Positions 6,974-14,362 of a stretch of DNA of 23,389 bases are shown here, one piece after another. Below the pieces are notes generated by a model that was not told where the DNA came from, made no database searches, and saw only the letters and a program-made list of their open reading frames with translations. A program made the position numbers and the translations under genes. Each line of letters begins with the position of its first letter. Position 1 is the stretch's first letter. The stretch is taken from positions 1 to 23,389 of the forward strand of contig BEHO01000001.1 in the NCBI GenBank assembly GCA_002898915.1. Direction: 5' to 3'. Source of the stretch: a bacterium HR12 (GTDB lineage Bacteria > Actinomycetota > UBA4738 > HRBIN12).

Positions 6974-9082
6974 TCAGGCAGGACGCGCGCGGGCTCGGCC
7001 GAGCGCGACGCTCTGGATGCGCGCCGGCCCGAGGTCGAGCTCGAGCCCCTCGACGCGCGCCCGCGCCGGACGGTCGAGCGGGTTCCACACCCGCACCTCG
7101 AGCTCCCCGCCGACGCGCCGCACGGCGGAGAGGCAGGCCTCGCCCTCCAGCTCGAGCAGGGTCCCCGCGGCGGGGAGGGAGCCGCCGCCGGTGGCCGGCG
7201 CCTCGAGGAGGGGCAGGGCGAAGCGCTCCCAGGCCGCGAGCAGCGCCGACGGCGAGCCGGCCCGCATCGCCCCGAGCGCCAGCGGCCACGTGCCGAGCAT
7301 CTGCGCCTCGGGGGTGGGGACGTCCGGTCCTGCGGCGTACGGCCTCGTCTCGAGGCGCTCGCGGCTGATCGTGCCGACGCAGCGGAGGAGCGTGATCGCG
7401 AGTTCGCCGCCGGTGACCTCGTACTCGACCACGCCCTCGGCGAGCGCGGCGAGACCGCCCGCGGCCACCACCCCTCGCGCCGGCCAGAGCGGGGACGGCG
7501 GCTCCACCCCGCCCTCGCCGAGCAGGGGGCGTCGGACGAGCTCGAACGGCGAGCCGGCGAGGGAGCCCTCGGCGCGCTCGGGAAGGCGGAGGTGCAGCCG
7601 GAGGCGGTGGTCGGGGCGCTCGTTCCGGACGGCCCCCTCCAGGCGGAGGAAGGGCTCACCGCGGAGCCGGCGGAGGCGCAGGCGCACCTCGAGGCCCGGC
7701 CAGGTGGCGCGGACCGTCCGACCGTCGGTCTCCAGGCGCTCGGGCGGTCGGGCCTCCCCGCCCGGACAGAAGGTGTAGAGGTCGCCCTGGTCCGGCTCGT
7801 CCCGGAGGGCGAAGGCGAGCCCCGCCGCGCGGACCCAGCCGTCCTCGATCCCGACCGAGAGGGGGAGCTCGGCCGGCTCGGCGCCCCCCGCCACCACCCG
7901 CCAGCCGAGGCCGGGCACCCCGTCGCGCTCGAACGGGGAGGGGTTGAACCGGATCGTGCCGGCCGCAGCGACGCGCGCGCCGAGGGTCGTGAGCGCCTCG
8001 TCCACCACGGCCTCGGCGATGGCCCGGGCGGCCGCGAACCGGGCCGCGACGTCACGCGCCACGCGGTCGTGGGAGCAGCCGCAGGCGGAGTCGTGGGCCC
8101 CGTTCCAGAGGAGCAGCGTCCACGCCTCCCGCAGCCGCTCCTCGGGCCACGGGAAGCCGGGGACGAGGGCCGCGAGGGGCTCCGCCGCGCGCTCCAGGAG
8201 CGCCTCGACCCTGGCGCGCTCGCGCTTCTGGTTGGCCCGGGCCGAGGCCACGCCGGTGAGGAGGTTGGCCCGAGCCGAGGAGCGCAGCTCGCCGCGGTGG
8301 GTCGGCACCGGGCCGCGCAGGCGCCGCCCGCCCAGGTGGTCCTCGAGACCCCCGATCCGGACCTCCACGCCCTCCAGGTGCGAGGCGGCCGCGGCCACCC
8401 GCTGGGGCAGCGAGGGGTCCGGCCCCGCGTGGTCGGACCCCACCATGACGAGGATGCGGTCGGACGCGCGGAAGGGCCGCTGCCTCCCCAGGGTCTCCTC
8501 GATCCGACGCGCGAGCTCCCGGGGATCCTCGGCCCGTCGGTACGCCTCCCCGTTGAAGTAGCCGAAGGCCAGGTACTCGGCGAGGACCTCGCTCCCGTCG
8601 GGGGCCTCCCACCGGAACACGTCCCGGTCGACGGTCCGGGGGACCCCGCGCCAGACCACGGCGTGCTCGATGCCGGCCGAGCGGAGGATCTGCGGCATCT
8701 GCCCGATGTGCCCGAACTGGTCGGGCAGGTAGCCGACCTCCAGGGCCCGGCCGAGCTCGCGGGCCCGGGCCAACCCCATCTCGAGGTTCCGGATGTGCGA
8801 CTCGCCCGAGACGAGGAACGCGTCCATCTGCGTGACCCACGGCCCCGCCGAGAGACGTCCCGCGCGGACGTGGCGCCGGAGTTCGGGCTCGCGCTCGGGA
8901 CGGACCGCGAGGTAGTCGTCGATCATCGCGGTCTGCCCATCCAGGTGGAAGTGGGGGAACCCGCGGTCGGCGAGCTCGAGGAGGGCATCCATCATGGCGA
9001 CGAGCCGGGGCCGGAACTCCGCGAAGGGCGCGTACCACTCGCGGTCCCAGTGGGTGTGCGGCACGAGCGTGACGCGCTCCAC
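6974..9082 (-). CDS. Glycoside hydrolase family 38 alpha-mannosidase-like enzyme
   Basis: A 702-residue protein. GH38 enzymes are retaining, Zn-dependent alpha-mannosidases. The N-terminal catalytic domain opens with LVPHTHWDREW, whose His11 and Asp13 are the expected metal ligands. GYLPDQFGHIGQMPQIL carries the expected nucleophile Asp121. A further metal-site motif, GSDHAGPD, is near residues 215-222. Beta-sandwich C-terminal regions follow, rich in EVRLRLRRLRGEPFLRLEG-type strands. There is no signal peptide, so it is cytoplasmic and probably acts on imported or endogenous mannosides such as mannosylglycerate. The start is GTG 9082, with GGGAG about 9 nt upstream. It follows the AI-2E-family gene by 33 nt on the same strand. 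Substrate is not determinable here. Confidence 0.9.
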   Translation of the reverse strand: MERVTLVPHTHWDREWYAPFAEFRPRLVAMMDALLELADRGFPHFHLDGQTAMIDDYLAVRPEREPELRRHVRAGRLSAGPWVTQMDAFLVSGESHIRNLEMGLARARELGRALEVGYLPDQFGHIGQMPQILRSAGIEHAVVWRGVPRTVDRDVFRWEAPDGSEVLAEYLAFGYFNGEAYRRAEDPRELARRIEETLGRQRPFRASDRILVMVGSDHAGPDPSLPQRVAAAASHLEGVEVRIGGLEDHLGGRRLRGPVPTHRGELRSSARANLLTGVASARANQKRERARVEALLERAAEPLAALVPGFPWPEERLREAWTLLLWNGAHDSACGCSHDRVARDVAARFAAARAIAEAVVDEALTTLGARVAAAGTIRFNPSPFERDGVPGLGWRVVAGGAEPAELPLSVGIEDGWVRAAGLAFALRDEPDQGDLYTFCPGGEARPPERLETDGRTVRATWPGLEVRLRLRRLRGEPFLRLEGAVRNERPDHRLRLHLRLPERAEGSLAGSPFELVRRPLLGEGGVEPPSPLWPARGVVAAGGLAALAEGVVEYEVTGGELAITLLRCVGTISRERLETRPYAAGPDVPTPEAQMLGTWPLALGAMRAGSPSALLAAWERFALPLLEAPATGGGSLPAAGTLLELEGEACLSAVRRVGGELEVRVWNPLDRPARARVEGLELDLGPARIQSVALGRARARPA

Positions 9083-9115
9083 GGGGCGAGTCTCCCACGG
9101 CCCGAGGGGCGGGGG

Positions 9116-10249
9116 CTAGCGCTCGGCCGGCTCGTGCGGCGGCCGCTCCCGGGTGAGCTCCGACTCCACCACCTCGTGGCGGGTGAGGTAGGTCGAGATC
9201 GTGGCCTGGATGATGGCCGCCGCGGGCAGCGCGACGATGGCGCCGAGCAGACCGGATACCGAGCCGCCGGCGAGCGCGGCGAAGAAGGCCACGGCGGGGT
9301 GGAGGGCCATCGTGCGGGCCGTGATCCTCGGCGCGAGCAGGTAGTTCTCGAGCTGCTGGTAGACGAGCACGTAGATCAGGAAGACCAGGGCCGACCAGGG
9401 GTTCTCGAGGAGCGCGACGAGGAGCGGCACGGCGGCGGCGATGTAGGTGCCGACGACGGGGATGAACTGGGAGACGAACCCCAGGAAGAGCGCGAGGGGG
9501 ATCGCGAACGGCACCCGGAGCACGGTCAGGACGACGAAGGACACCGTGGCCGAGATCGCGGCGAGGAGCAGCCGCGAGTAGAGGTAGCCGCCGGTCTTGT
9601 CCACGGCGATCTCCCAGGCGGCCAGGACCTCGCGCTGACGCTGGGGGGGCAACAGGGAGCACACCGCGCGGCGGAACCGGGGCGCGTCCGCCACGAGGTA
9701 GAAGGTGAACAGGCCGATCGTGAGCACCTGGAAGATGAGGCCGAGCACGAACTGCCCGACCTGCGCCACGTTCTCGGCGAGCTTGCCGACATCGGCCTGA
9801 GCGGTCTTGATCTGCTGGATGATCCGCTCGCCGGTGAGCTCCACGTCGAACCATCGCTCCGTGTACACGCTGATCCGGTCCAGCCATCCGGGGAGGCGTC
9901 GGATCAGCTCCTGCACCTGGTCGACGACGAGCGGCACCATCGCGCCGAGGGCGAGCAGGCCGAGCAGCCCGAGGCCGAGGAGCACGGCGGCGGTGGCGAC
10001 GCCGCGCCGCCATCCCCTGGCCGCCAGCCAGTTCACGGCCGGCTCGAGCGCGAAGGACAGGAACAGCGCCGCGAGGAGCCACAGGATGAGCTCGCGGAGC
10101 TGGCGGAAGGCCGCCAGCGCGAGCAGCGAGACGAGGTACGTGAGCACGAGCAGGACGAGCAGCCGCGACACCCACGGCGGCATGCGCTCGCCGTCGCGCT
10201 CCAAGCGCACGCGGATGGGCTCCTCGGGGGTCGGTCGGCGCGGCTCCAC
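9116..10249 (-). CDS. AI-2E/TqsA-family (UPF0118) membrane transporter
   Basis: A 377-residue membrane protein. The family includes proposed autoinducer-2 exporters and Na+/H+ antiporters, but most members are uncharacterised. Helices at the N-terminus (VLLVLTYLVSLLALAAF, LILWLLAALFLSFALEPAVN) are followed by a family-typical soluble segment with amphipathic helices (about residues 100-165). The C-terminal helices then carry the conserved FIPVVGTYIAAAVPLLVALLENP and YQQLENYLLAPRI motifs. GTG 10249 is chosen because a TACGCT -10 box ends 7 nt before it and no Shine-Dalgarno is present; a longer reading frame upstream would cross the divergent promoter region. The tail is charged (ELTRERPPHEPAER). 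It is transcribed ahead of the GH38 gene. Transported substrate unknown. Confidence 0.88.
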   Translation of the reverse strand: MEPRRPTPEEPIRVRLERDGERMPPWVSRLLVLLVLTYLVSLLALAAFRQLRELILWLLAALFLSFALEPAVNWLAARGWRRGVATAAVLLGLGLLGLLALGAMVPLVVDQVQELIRRLPGWLDRISVYTERWFDVELTGERIIQQIKTAQADVGKLAENVAQVGQFVLGLIFQVLTIGLFTFYLVADAPRFRRAVCSLLPPQRQREVLAAWEIAVDKTGGYLYSRLLLAAISATVSFVVLTVLRVPFAIPLALFLGFVSQFIPVVGTYIAAAVPLLVALLENPWSALVFLIYVLVYQQLENYLLAPRITARTMALHPAVAFFAALAGGSVSGLLGAIVALPAAAIIQATISTYLTRHEVVESELTRERPPHEPAER

Positions 10250-10256
10250 CGACCGG

Positions 10257-10262
10257 AGCGTA
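10257..10262 (-). promoter_or_regulatory. Putative -10 box TACGCT for the AI-2E-family gene
   Basis: Read on the minus strand, TACGCT fits TANNNT and ends 7 nt before GTG 10249. It lies in a 55-bp divergent gap that also holds the forward -10 box for the DUF309 gene. Confidence 0.45.
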
Positions 10263-10292
10263 GCCAGGCGGGGGCCGCGAAGCCAGCACCGG

Positions 10293-10298
10293 TACGAT
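10293..10298 (+). promoter_or_regulatory. Putative -10 box TACGAT for the DUF309 gene
   Basis: TACGAT fits TANNNT and ends 6 nt before GTG 10305; no Shine-Dalgarno is present. The two divergent -10 boxes are about 30 bp apart, so polymerases at the two promoters would overlap. Confidence 0.5.
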
Positions 10299-10304
10299 GG
10301 GTCC

Positions 10305-10796
10305 GTGCGTGAGGAGGCGAGGGGCAAGCGCGGCCGGCCGACGCCGAGCCGGAACAAGCCCGAGCGTCCGCGCGACCGGCTCGGCCGACCGCAGCCGTGG
10401 GGGACGCCGAACGCGCTCGAGCTCGAGGACTTCGACGCGTTGCCGCTCGAGGAGAACCACCGGCTCGGGCGGGCGCACTTCGCCGCGGGGCGGTTCTTCC
10501 CCGCCCACGAGGCCTGGGAGACGGCGTGGAAGCAGGCCCGCGACACCCCGGACGCGGAGCTGTTCAAGGGCCTGTCCCAGCTCGGCGCGGGCTACGTCCA
10601 CCTCCTGCGGGGCAACGCCCACGGGGCCATCACGCTGCTGCGACGCGCCGCCTCGCGGATCGGGCGGTACCCCGCGGGCCATCGCGGGGTGGACTGCCCC
10701 GAGGTCGCGCGCGCCGCGGAGCGCGACGCCGAGCGGATCGAGCGGGGCGAGCTCGTCCCGGGCGAGGATGTGCCGCTCTCCCCTCCGAGGGTCTAG
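10305..10796 (+). CDS. DUF309 domain protein
   Basis: A 163-residue protein. The DUF309 signature is seen as HRLGRAHFAAGRFFPAHEAWETAWK, with HEAWE at residues 68-72, then LFKGLSQLGAGYVHLLRGNAHGAITLLRRA, a helical bundle. The first 35 residues are basic and Pro/Arg-rich (RGKRGRPTPSRNKPERPRDRLGRP), as in other actinobacterial members, which suggests nucleic-acid contact, though that is inference. The function of the family is not established; the conserved His/Glu residues hint at a metal site. GTG 10305 is chosen from the TACGAT -10 box 6 nt upstream. The stop TAG is part of a second -10-like hexamer (TAGGCT) ahead of the methyltransferase gene. Confidence 0.85.
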   Translation: MREEARGKRGRPTPSRNKPERPRDRLGRPQPWGTPNALELEDFDALPLEENHRLGRAHFAAGRFFPAHEAWETAWKQARDTPDAELFKGLSQLGAGYVHLLRGNAHGAITLLRRAASRIGRYPAGHRGVDCPEVARAAERDAERIERGELVPGEDVPLSPPRV

Positions 10797-10799
10797 GCT
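10794..10799 (+). promoter_or_regulatory. Weak candidate -10 box TAGGCT for the methyltransferase gene
   Basis: TAGGCT overlaps the DUF309 stop codon and lies 63 nt before ATG 10863. A transcript starting near 10806 would have a leader that includes the GGAGG ribosome binding site. It is also 9 nt before a TTG (10809) that could be an alternative leaderless start. Confidence 0.3.
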
Positions 10800-10862
10800 G
10801 GCCGCGGGTTGCCGCCTCCCGAGATTGACCTGCGGCGGGCGAGCCCTCAGGATGGAGGTCGC

Positions 10863-11621
10863 ATGACGGACACGGACCAGGGGATGCTCGAGCTCGAGTG
10901 GAAGGGCCGCACCGGCCCGTTCACCGTGTGGCTGGGGGAGGGGGTGTTCCACCCCACGCACACCAGCCGCACCCTGGCCGAGGCGCTCGAGATCGGCCCG
11001 GACGACGTCGTGATCGACGTCGGATGCGGGTGCGGCGTCCTGTCGTTCGTCGCGGCCCGGCTCGGCGCGAAGCGCGTGATCGGGTGCGACCTGTCGGAGC
11101 GAGCGGTCGAGATCGCACGGGTGAACGCGGAGCGGCTCGGGCTCCAGGACCGGGTGGAGTTCCGCGTCGGCGACCTCCTGGAGCCGGTCCGGGGGGAGCG
11201 TGCCACGGTCATCATCGGGGACGTCTCGGGCATCCCGGACGAGATCGGCAAGCTCGCCGGCTGGTTCCCGGATGGGCACGCGGGCGGGCCGACCGGCGCG
11301 GAGCTGCCGGCGGCCATGTTGAAGAGCATCCGGGAGAACGACTGCCTGGTCCCCGGCGGGCGGATCTACCTGCCGACCGGCACGATCCAGAACGAACGCA
11401 CGATCCTCGAGACCGCCAAGGCCCTGTTCGGCGCGGCGAACCTCCACCGACTGCTGGAGCGGGAGTTCCCCCTCCCCGACGTCGTGGCGAGGTCGAAGGC
11501 CGTGGCCCGGATGATGCGGGAGGGGATCCTGGACCTCCGGACCCGCGGCAGCCGCCTGCTCTGGAGCCTCCGGATCTGGCGCGTGGTGAACCCCGGCCCC
11601 GTCTCCGCGCCGCCCGCCTAA
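10863..11621 (+). CDS. Class I SAM-dependent methyltransferase (PrmA/HemK-like fold)
   Basis: A 252-residue cytoplasmic methyltransferase. SAM-binding motif I is VIDVGCGCGVLSFVAARLGA (residues 50-69), followed by the acidic strand end VIGCDLSERAVEIARVNAERLGL. The post-motif segment VIIGDVSGIPDEIGKLAGWFPDGHAGGPTGAEL replaces the NPPY of HemK-type N-methyltransferases. I recall this 'DVSGI...WFP' arrangement in an uncharacterised methyltransferase group often labelled ribosomal protein L11 methyltransferase-like. The FHPTHTSRTLAEAL segment before motif I resembles the substrate-gating region of PrmA. ATG 10863 has GGAGG 4 nt upstream (10854-10858); TTG 10809 is a less likely start. The gene converges on pyrE with stop codons overlapping. 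Substrate unknown. Confidence 0.85.
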   Translation: MTDTDQGMLELEWKGRTGPFTVWLGEGVFHPTHTSRTLAEALEIGPDDVVIDVGCGCGVLSFVAARLGAKRVIGCDLSERAVEIARVNAERLGLQDRVEFRVGDLLEPVRGERATVIIGDVSGIPDEIGKLAGWFPDGHAGGPTGAELPAAMLKSIRENDCLVPGGRIYLPTGTIQNERTILETAKALFGAANLHRLLEREFPLPDVVARSKAVARMMREGILDLRTRGSRLLWSLRIWRVVNPGPVSAPPA

Positions 11622-12130
11622 CGTCCCTCGGCTGGGCGGACCTCCGCGACGGTTCGGACCGCGTACCCCGCCTCGCGCAGGCGCTCGGCGCCGCCGCGGT
11701 CGATGGCGAGGACGATGAGCTCGACGGCGCAGCCCGCCTCCTCGAGCGCGCGGGCCGCCCGGAGCACCTGGTGGCCGGTGGTCGAGACGTCCTCGATGAG
11801 CGCGACCCGGGCCCCGGGCGGCGCGTGGCCCTCCACCTGCGAGCGGGTGCCGTACGGCTTGGGCTCCTTGCGGACCACGGCGATGGGCAGGCCGGTCTCC
11901 AGGCCGACGGCGGCGACGAGCAGCGTCGCTGCTCCCTCTGGGGCGGCGAGGTGGGTGACGCCCTCCGGCAGGAGCGCGGTCACCGCGCGGGCCACCTCGC
12001 GCAGCAGCGCGGGATCGGTGAGGAAGCGGAACTTGTCGAAGTAGACGGTCGAGCGCCGGCCCGAGGAGAGCACGAAGTCGCCGTGGAGCTCGGATACCTC
12101 GAGGATCCGCCGCGCGAGGTCGGACGTCAT
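11618..12130 (-). CDS. pyrE: Orotate phosphoribosyltransferase
   Basis: A 170-residue enzyme of de novo pyrimidine synthesis that joins orotate to PRPP to give OMP. The PRPP-binding loop is VALIEDVSTTGHQVL (residues 109-123). The N-terminal SSGRRSTVYFDKFRFLTDP and the VVRKEPKPYGTRSQVEG segment (flexible catalytic loop with Lys residues) are typical of OPRT. ATG 12130 follows a TATGCT -10 box by 7 nt and has no Shine-Dalgarno. It is divergent from pyrD, the gene for the preceding pathway step, with 21 bp between the two start codons. Its TAG stop overlaps the TAA of the converging methyltransferase gene (CTAA at 11618-11621). Assignment is secure. Confidence 0.95.
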   Translation of the reverse strand: MTSDLARRILEVSELHGDFVLSSGRRSTVYFDKFRFLTDPALLREVARAVTALLPEGVTHLAAPEGAATLLVAAVGLETGLPIAVVRKEPKPYGTRSQVEGHAPPGARVALIEDVSTTGHQVLRAARALEEAGCAVELIVLAIDRGGAERLREAGYAVRTVAEVRPAEGR

Positions 12131-12136
12131 CCCGCG

Positions 12137-12143
12137 TAGCATA
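12137..12143. promoter_or_regulatory. Overlapping bidirectional -10 element TAGCATA between pyrE and pyrD
   Basis: On the plus strand TAGCAT (12137-12142) ends 9 nt before pyrD ATG 12152. On the minus strand TATGCT (12143-12138) ends 7 nt before pyrE ATG 12130. Both fit TANNNT, so one near-symmetric 7-bp element could serve both leaderless genes. Canonical -35 boxes are not seen on either side. Confidence 0.55.
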
Positions 12144-12151
12144 GGCCCCCG

Positions 12152-13156
12152 ATGGGCTGGTACCGGGCGGTCGTGCACCCCGCGCTTTCCGCGCTGCCGC
12201 CGGAGGTCGCCCACCGCCTCGTGATGCACGCCCTCGCGCTGCCGCTCCCCTGGGAGCGGATCGGCGGCGCCGTCCGGGACCCGGCCCTCGAGACCACCCT
12301 CGCCGGCATCCGTCTGCCGAACCCGATCGGTCTCGCCGCGGGCTTCGATAAGGGGTGCGAGCGTCTCGCCGCGCTCGGTCGGCTGGGGTTCGGGTACGTC
12401 GTGGGCGGGACCGTGACCCGACACCCGCGGGCCGGGAACCCCCGTCCACGGGTCGTGCGCTCGCCGACCCGGCTCGCGCTGGTGAACGCCATGGGGCTGC
12501 CGAACCCCGGTGCGGAGGCCGTCGCCCGGCGCCTCGCACGGAGCCCGAGGACGTCGCCGCGGCTCGTGAGCATCGCCGACGAGGCCGTGCCGGACGCCGT
12601 GGCGTCGCACGCCCTGCCCGAGCCGCACGTCGACGGGGTCGAGCTCAACGCGAGCTGCCCCAACGTGTCCTGGGGGCGCGACCGCGACACCGAGGCCCAC
12701 CTGGCCGCGCTCCTGCGGGAGCTCGGGGCCCGGCGCACCAGGCCGCTGTTCGTCAAGCTCCCGCCGTTCCGGACCGCCGTGGAGCGGGAGGTCGTGCTGA
12801 CCCTCGCGCGGATCGCGGTGGACGGCGGGGCCGACGGGCTCGTGTGCTCCAACACCCGGCCCGTCGCCGACCGTCGGCTCGCGGTGGGGCGGGGAGGGCT
12901 CGCGGGGCGCGTCCTGCTCGCGGACACGGTCCGGCTCGTGGGCGAGGTGCGCGCGTCGCCCGACGGCGTCGTCCCCATCACGGCCTGCGGGGGCATCTTC
13001 ACCGGGGAGGACGCCCTCGCGTGCCTGCGGGCGGGGGCGACCACGGTGCAGGTCTACACGGGGTTCGTCTACCGAGGACCGGAGATCCTGCGGGAGCTCA
13101 CGTCGCGCCTCGCGGCGGAGCTCCGCCCCTCGGCGCGCACGCCCGAGGACCGGTGA
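12152..13156 (+). CDS. pyrD: Dihydroorotate dehydrogenase, class 2-like architecture with a class 1-like active-site Cys
   Basis: A 334-residue FMN enzyme oxidising dihydroorotate to orotate, the substrate of PyrE. The N-terminal extension (residues 1-40, MGWYRAVVHPALSALPPEVAHRLVMHALAL) matches the membrane-associating helices of quinone-dependent class 2 enzymes. LAAGFDKGCERLAALGRLGFGYVVGGTVTRHPRAGNPRPRV is also class 2. The C-terminal phosphate-binding part ACGGIFTGEDALACLRAGATTVQVYTGFVYRGPEI is intact. The active-site loop reads ELNASCPNVSWG, with Cys169 where class 2 has Ser (NxSSPN); Cys is the class 1 catalytic base. The class 2 GKNKxTP segment is not recognisable (LVSIADEAVPDAV instead). 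Electron acceptor is therefore less certain than the reaction. Confidence 0.9.
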   Translation: MGWYRAVVHPALSALPPEVAHRLVMHALALPLPWERIGGAVRDPALETTLAGIRLPNPIGLAAGFDKGCERLAALGRLGFGYVVGGTVTRHPRAGNPRPRVVRSPTRLALVNAMGLPNPGAEAVARRLARSPRTSPRLVSIADEAVPDAVASHALPEPHVDGVELNASCPNVSWGRDRDTEAHLAALLRELGARRTRPLFVKLPPFRTAVEREVVLTLARIAVDGGADGLVCSNTRPVADRRLAVGRGGLAGRVLLADTVRLVGEVRASPDGVVPITACGGIFTGEDALACLRAGATTVQVYTGFVYRGPEILRELTSRLAAELRPSARTPEDR

Positions 13157-13177
13157 GGTCCCGTCGGCTCCCTTGGG

Positions 13178-13206
13178 TTGCCACCCTCGCCCGCGGCGTG
13201 CAAGAT
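13178..13206 (+). promoter_or_regulatory. Candidate promoter of the polyamine-importer operon
   Basis: TTGCCA (13178-13183) and CAAGAT (13201-13206) are 17 bp apart, giving a 5/6 match to the -35 and a 3/6 match to the -10. They lie in the short gap after pyrD and just before the possible potA starts. A transcript from about 13213 would favour the ATG at 13226 or GTG at 13238. Confidence 0.35.
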
Positions 13207-13225
13207 GAGCGCCGTTCTCCCGACC

Positions 13226-14362
13226 ATGGGTGGTGGTGTGACCTCGACGCAGACCCCGACCGAGCGATCGGCGGCCCGGATCGAGACCGGCCCGGGGGTG
13301 GCCGTGCGGTTCGAGGGGGTCGTGAAGCGCTTCGGCGACGTCGTGGCGGTGGACGGCGTCGACCTCGAGGTCCGCGAAGGCGAGTTCTTCTCCATGCTCG
13401 GCCCCTCGGGCTCGGGCAAGACGACCTGCCTGCGGCTCATCGCGGGCTTCGAGGCCCCGACCGAGGGCCGGGTCTTCCTGGACGGACGGGACGTGACGGA
13501 CCTCGCCCCCTACGAGCGGGACGTGAACACCGTCTTCCAGGACTACGCCCTGTTCCCCCACATGACCGTGGAGGAGAACGTCGAGTACGGGCTGAAGGTG
13601 AAGAAGGTCCCCAAGGCCGAGCGGCATCGCCGGGTCGTCGAGGCCCTGGAGATGGTGCGCCTGGCCGATCTCGGGGACCGCAAGCCCTCGCAGCTCTCGG
13701 GCGGCCAGCGGCAGCGGGTCGCCCTGGCCCGCGCCCTCGTGAACCGTCCGAAGGTGCTCCTGCTCGACGAGCCCCTCGGGGCGCTCGACCTCAAGCTGCG
13801 CCAGGCGATGCAGATCGAGCTGAAGCAGATCCAGCAGGCCGTCGGGCTCACCTTCATCTACGTCACGCACGACCAGGAGGAGGCGCTCACGATGAGCGAC
13901 CGCCTGGCCGTGTTCAACCACGGGAAGGTCGAGCAGGTGGGGACACCGGCCGAGGTCTACGAGCGCCCGGCCACGGCCTTCGTGGCGGGGTTCGTGGGGA
14001 CCTCGAACGTGCTGGAGGGCGAGGTGGCCGAGCGGATCGCGGGCTCGCCCGCGCCCTTCACGATCCGCCCCGAGAAGATCCATCTGGCGGAGCTCGACGC
14101 GCCGGTGCGGCCGGACGAGTGCACCGCGACCGGCCACGTCCGGGAGGTCGTCTACATCGGCGCGCTGACCAAGTACATCGTGTCCCTCGACGGGGGGGGT
14201 GAGCTCGTCGTGTTCCAGCAGAACCTCACCACCTCGTCGATGGAGGCGCTCCAGGTCCGGGGCCGGCCGGTGCGGCTGGTCTGGAACCGAGGCAACAATC
14301 GGCCCGTGGAACGGGCCCAGGGTTCGGAGGGGTCGGAGGACCCGGAGGAGGGGGACGCATGA
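13226..14362 (+). CDS. potA: Spermidine/putrescine-type ABC importer, ATP-binding subunit
   Basis: A 378-residue ATPase that powers import through the two permeases downstream. Walker A is GPSGSGKT (residues 59-66), followed by the Q-loop [22 protein letters not shown] (typical of the spermidine/iron CUT1-like group), signature [15 protein letters not shown], Walker [13 protein letters not shown], and [15 protein letters not shown]. The C-terminal TOBE-type regulatory domain contains [10 protein letters not shown] and [17 protein letters not shown]. The tail is acidic and hydrophilic. The start is uncertain: in-frame candidates are TTG 13178, ATG 13205, ATG 13226 and GTG 13238, none with a good Shine-Dalgarno. 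Its stop overlaps the solute-binding gene (ATGA). Importer class is sure; polyamine is the most likely substrate. Confidence 0.88.
   Translation: MGGGVTSTQTPTERSAARIETGPGVAVRFEGVVKRFGDVVAVDGVDLEVREGEFFSMLGPSGSGKTTCLRLIAGFEAPTEGRVFLDGRDVTDLAPYERDVNTVFQDYALFPHMTVEENVEYGLKVKKVPKAERHRRVVEALEMVRLADLGDRKPSQLSGGQRQRVALARALVNRPKVLLLDEPLGALDLKLRQAMQIELKQIQQAVGLTFIYVTHDQEEALTMSDRLAVFNHGKVEQVGTPAEVYERPATAFVAGFVGTSNVLEGEVAERIAGSPAPFTIRPEKIHLAELDAPVRPDECTATGHVREVVYIGALTKYIVSLDGGGELVVFQQNLTTSSMEALQVRGRPVRLVWNRGNNRPVERAQGSEGSEDPEEGDA

Noticed and set aside
6959..12539. Very long open frames on both strands opposite or out of phase with the GH38, AI-2E and pyr genes (over 1,000 codons each)
   Set aside because: They are by-products of extreme GC content: their translations are Arg/Pro/Gly/Ala-rich with no family motifs, while the opposing frames encode clear enzymes.
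13157..13225. pyrD and potA as one operon
   Set aside because: There is a gap with a candidate promoter, no stop-start overlap, and the genes have unrelated roles.
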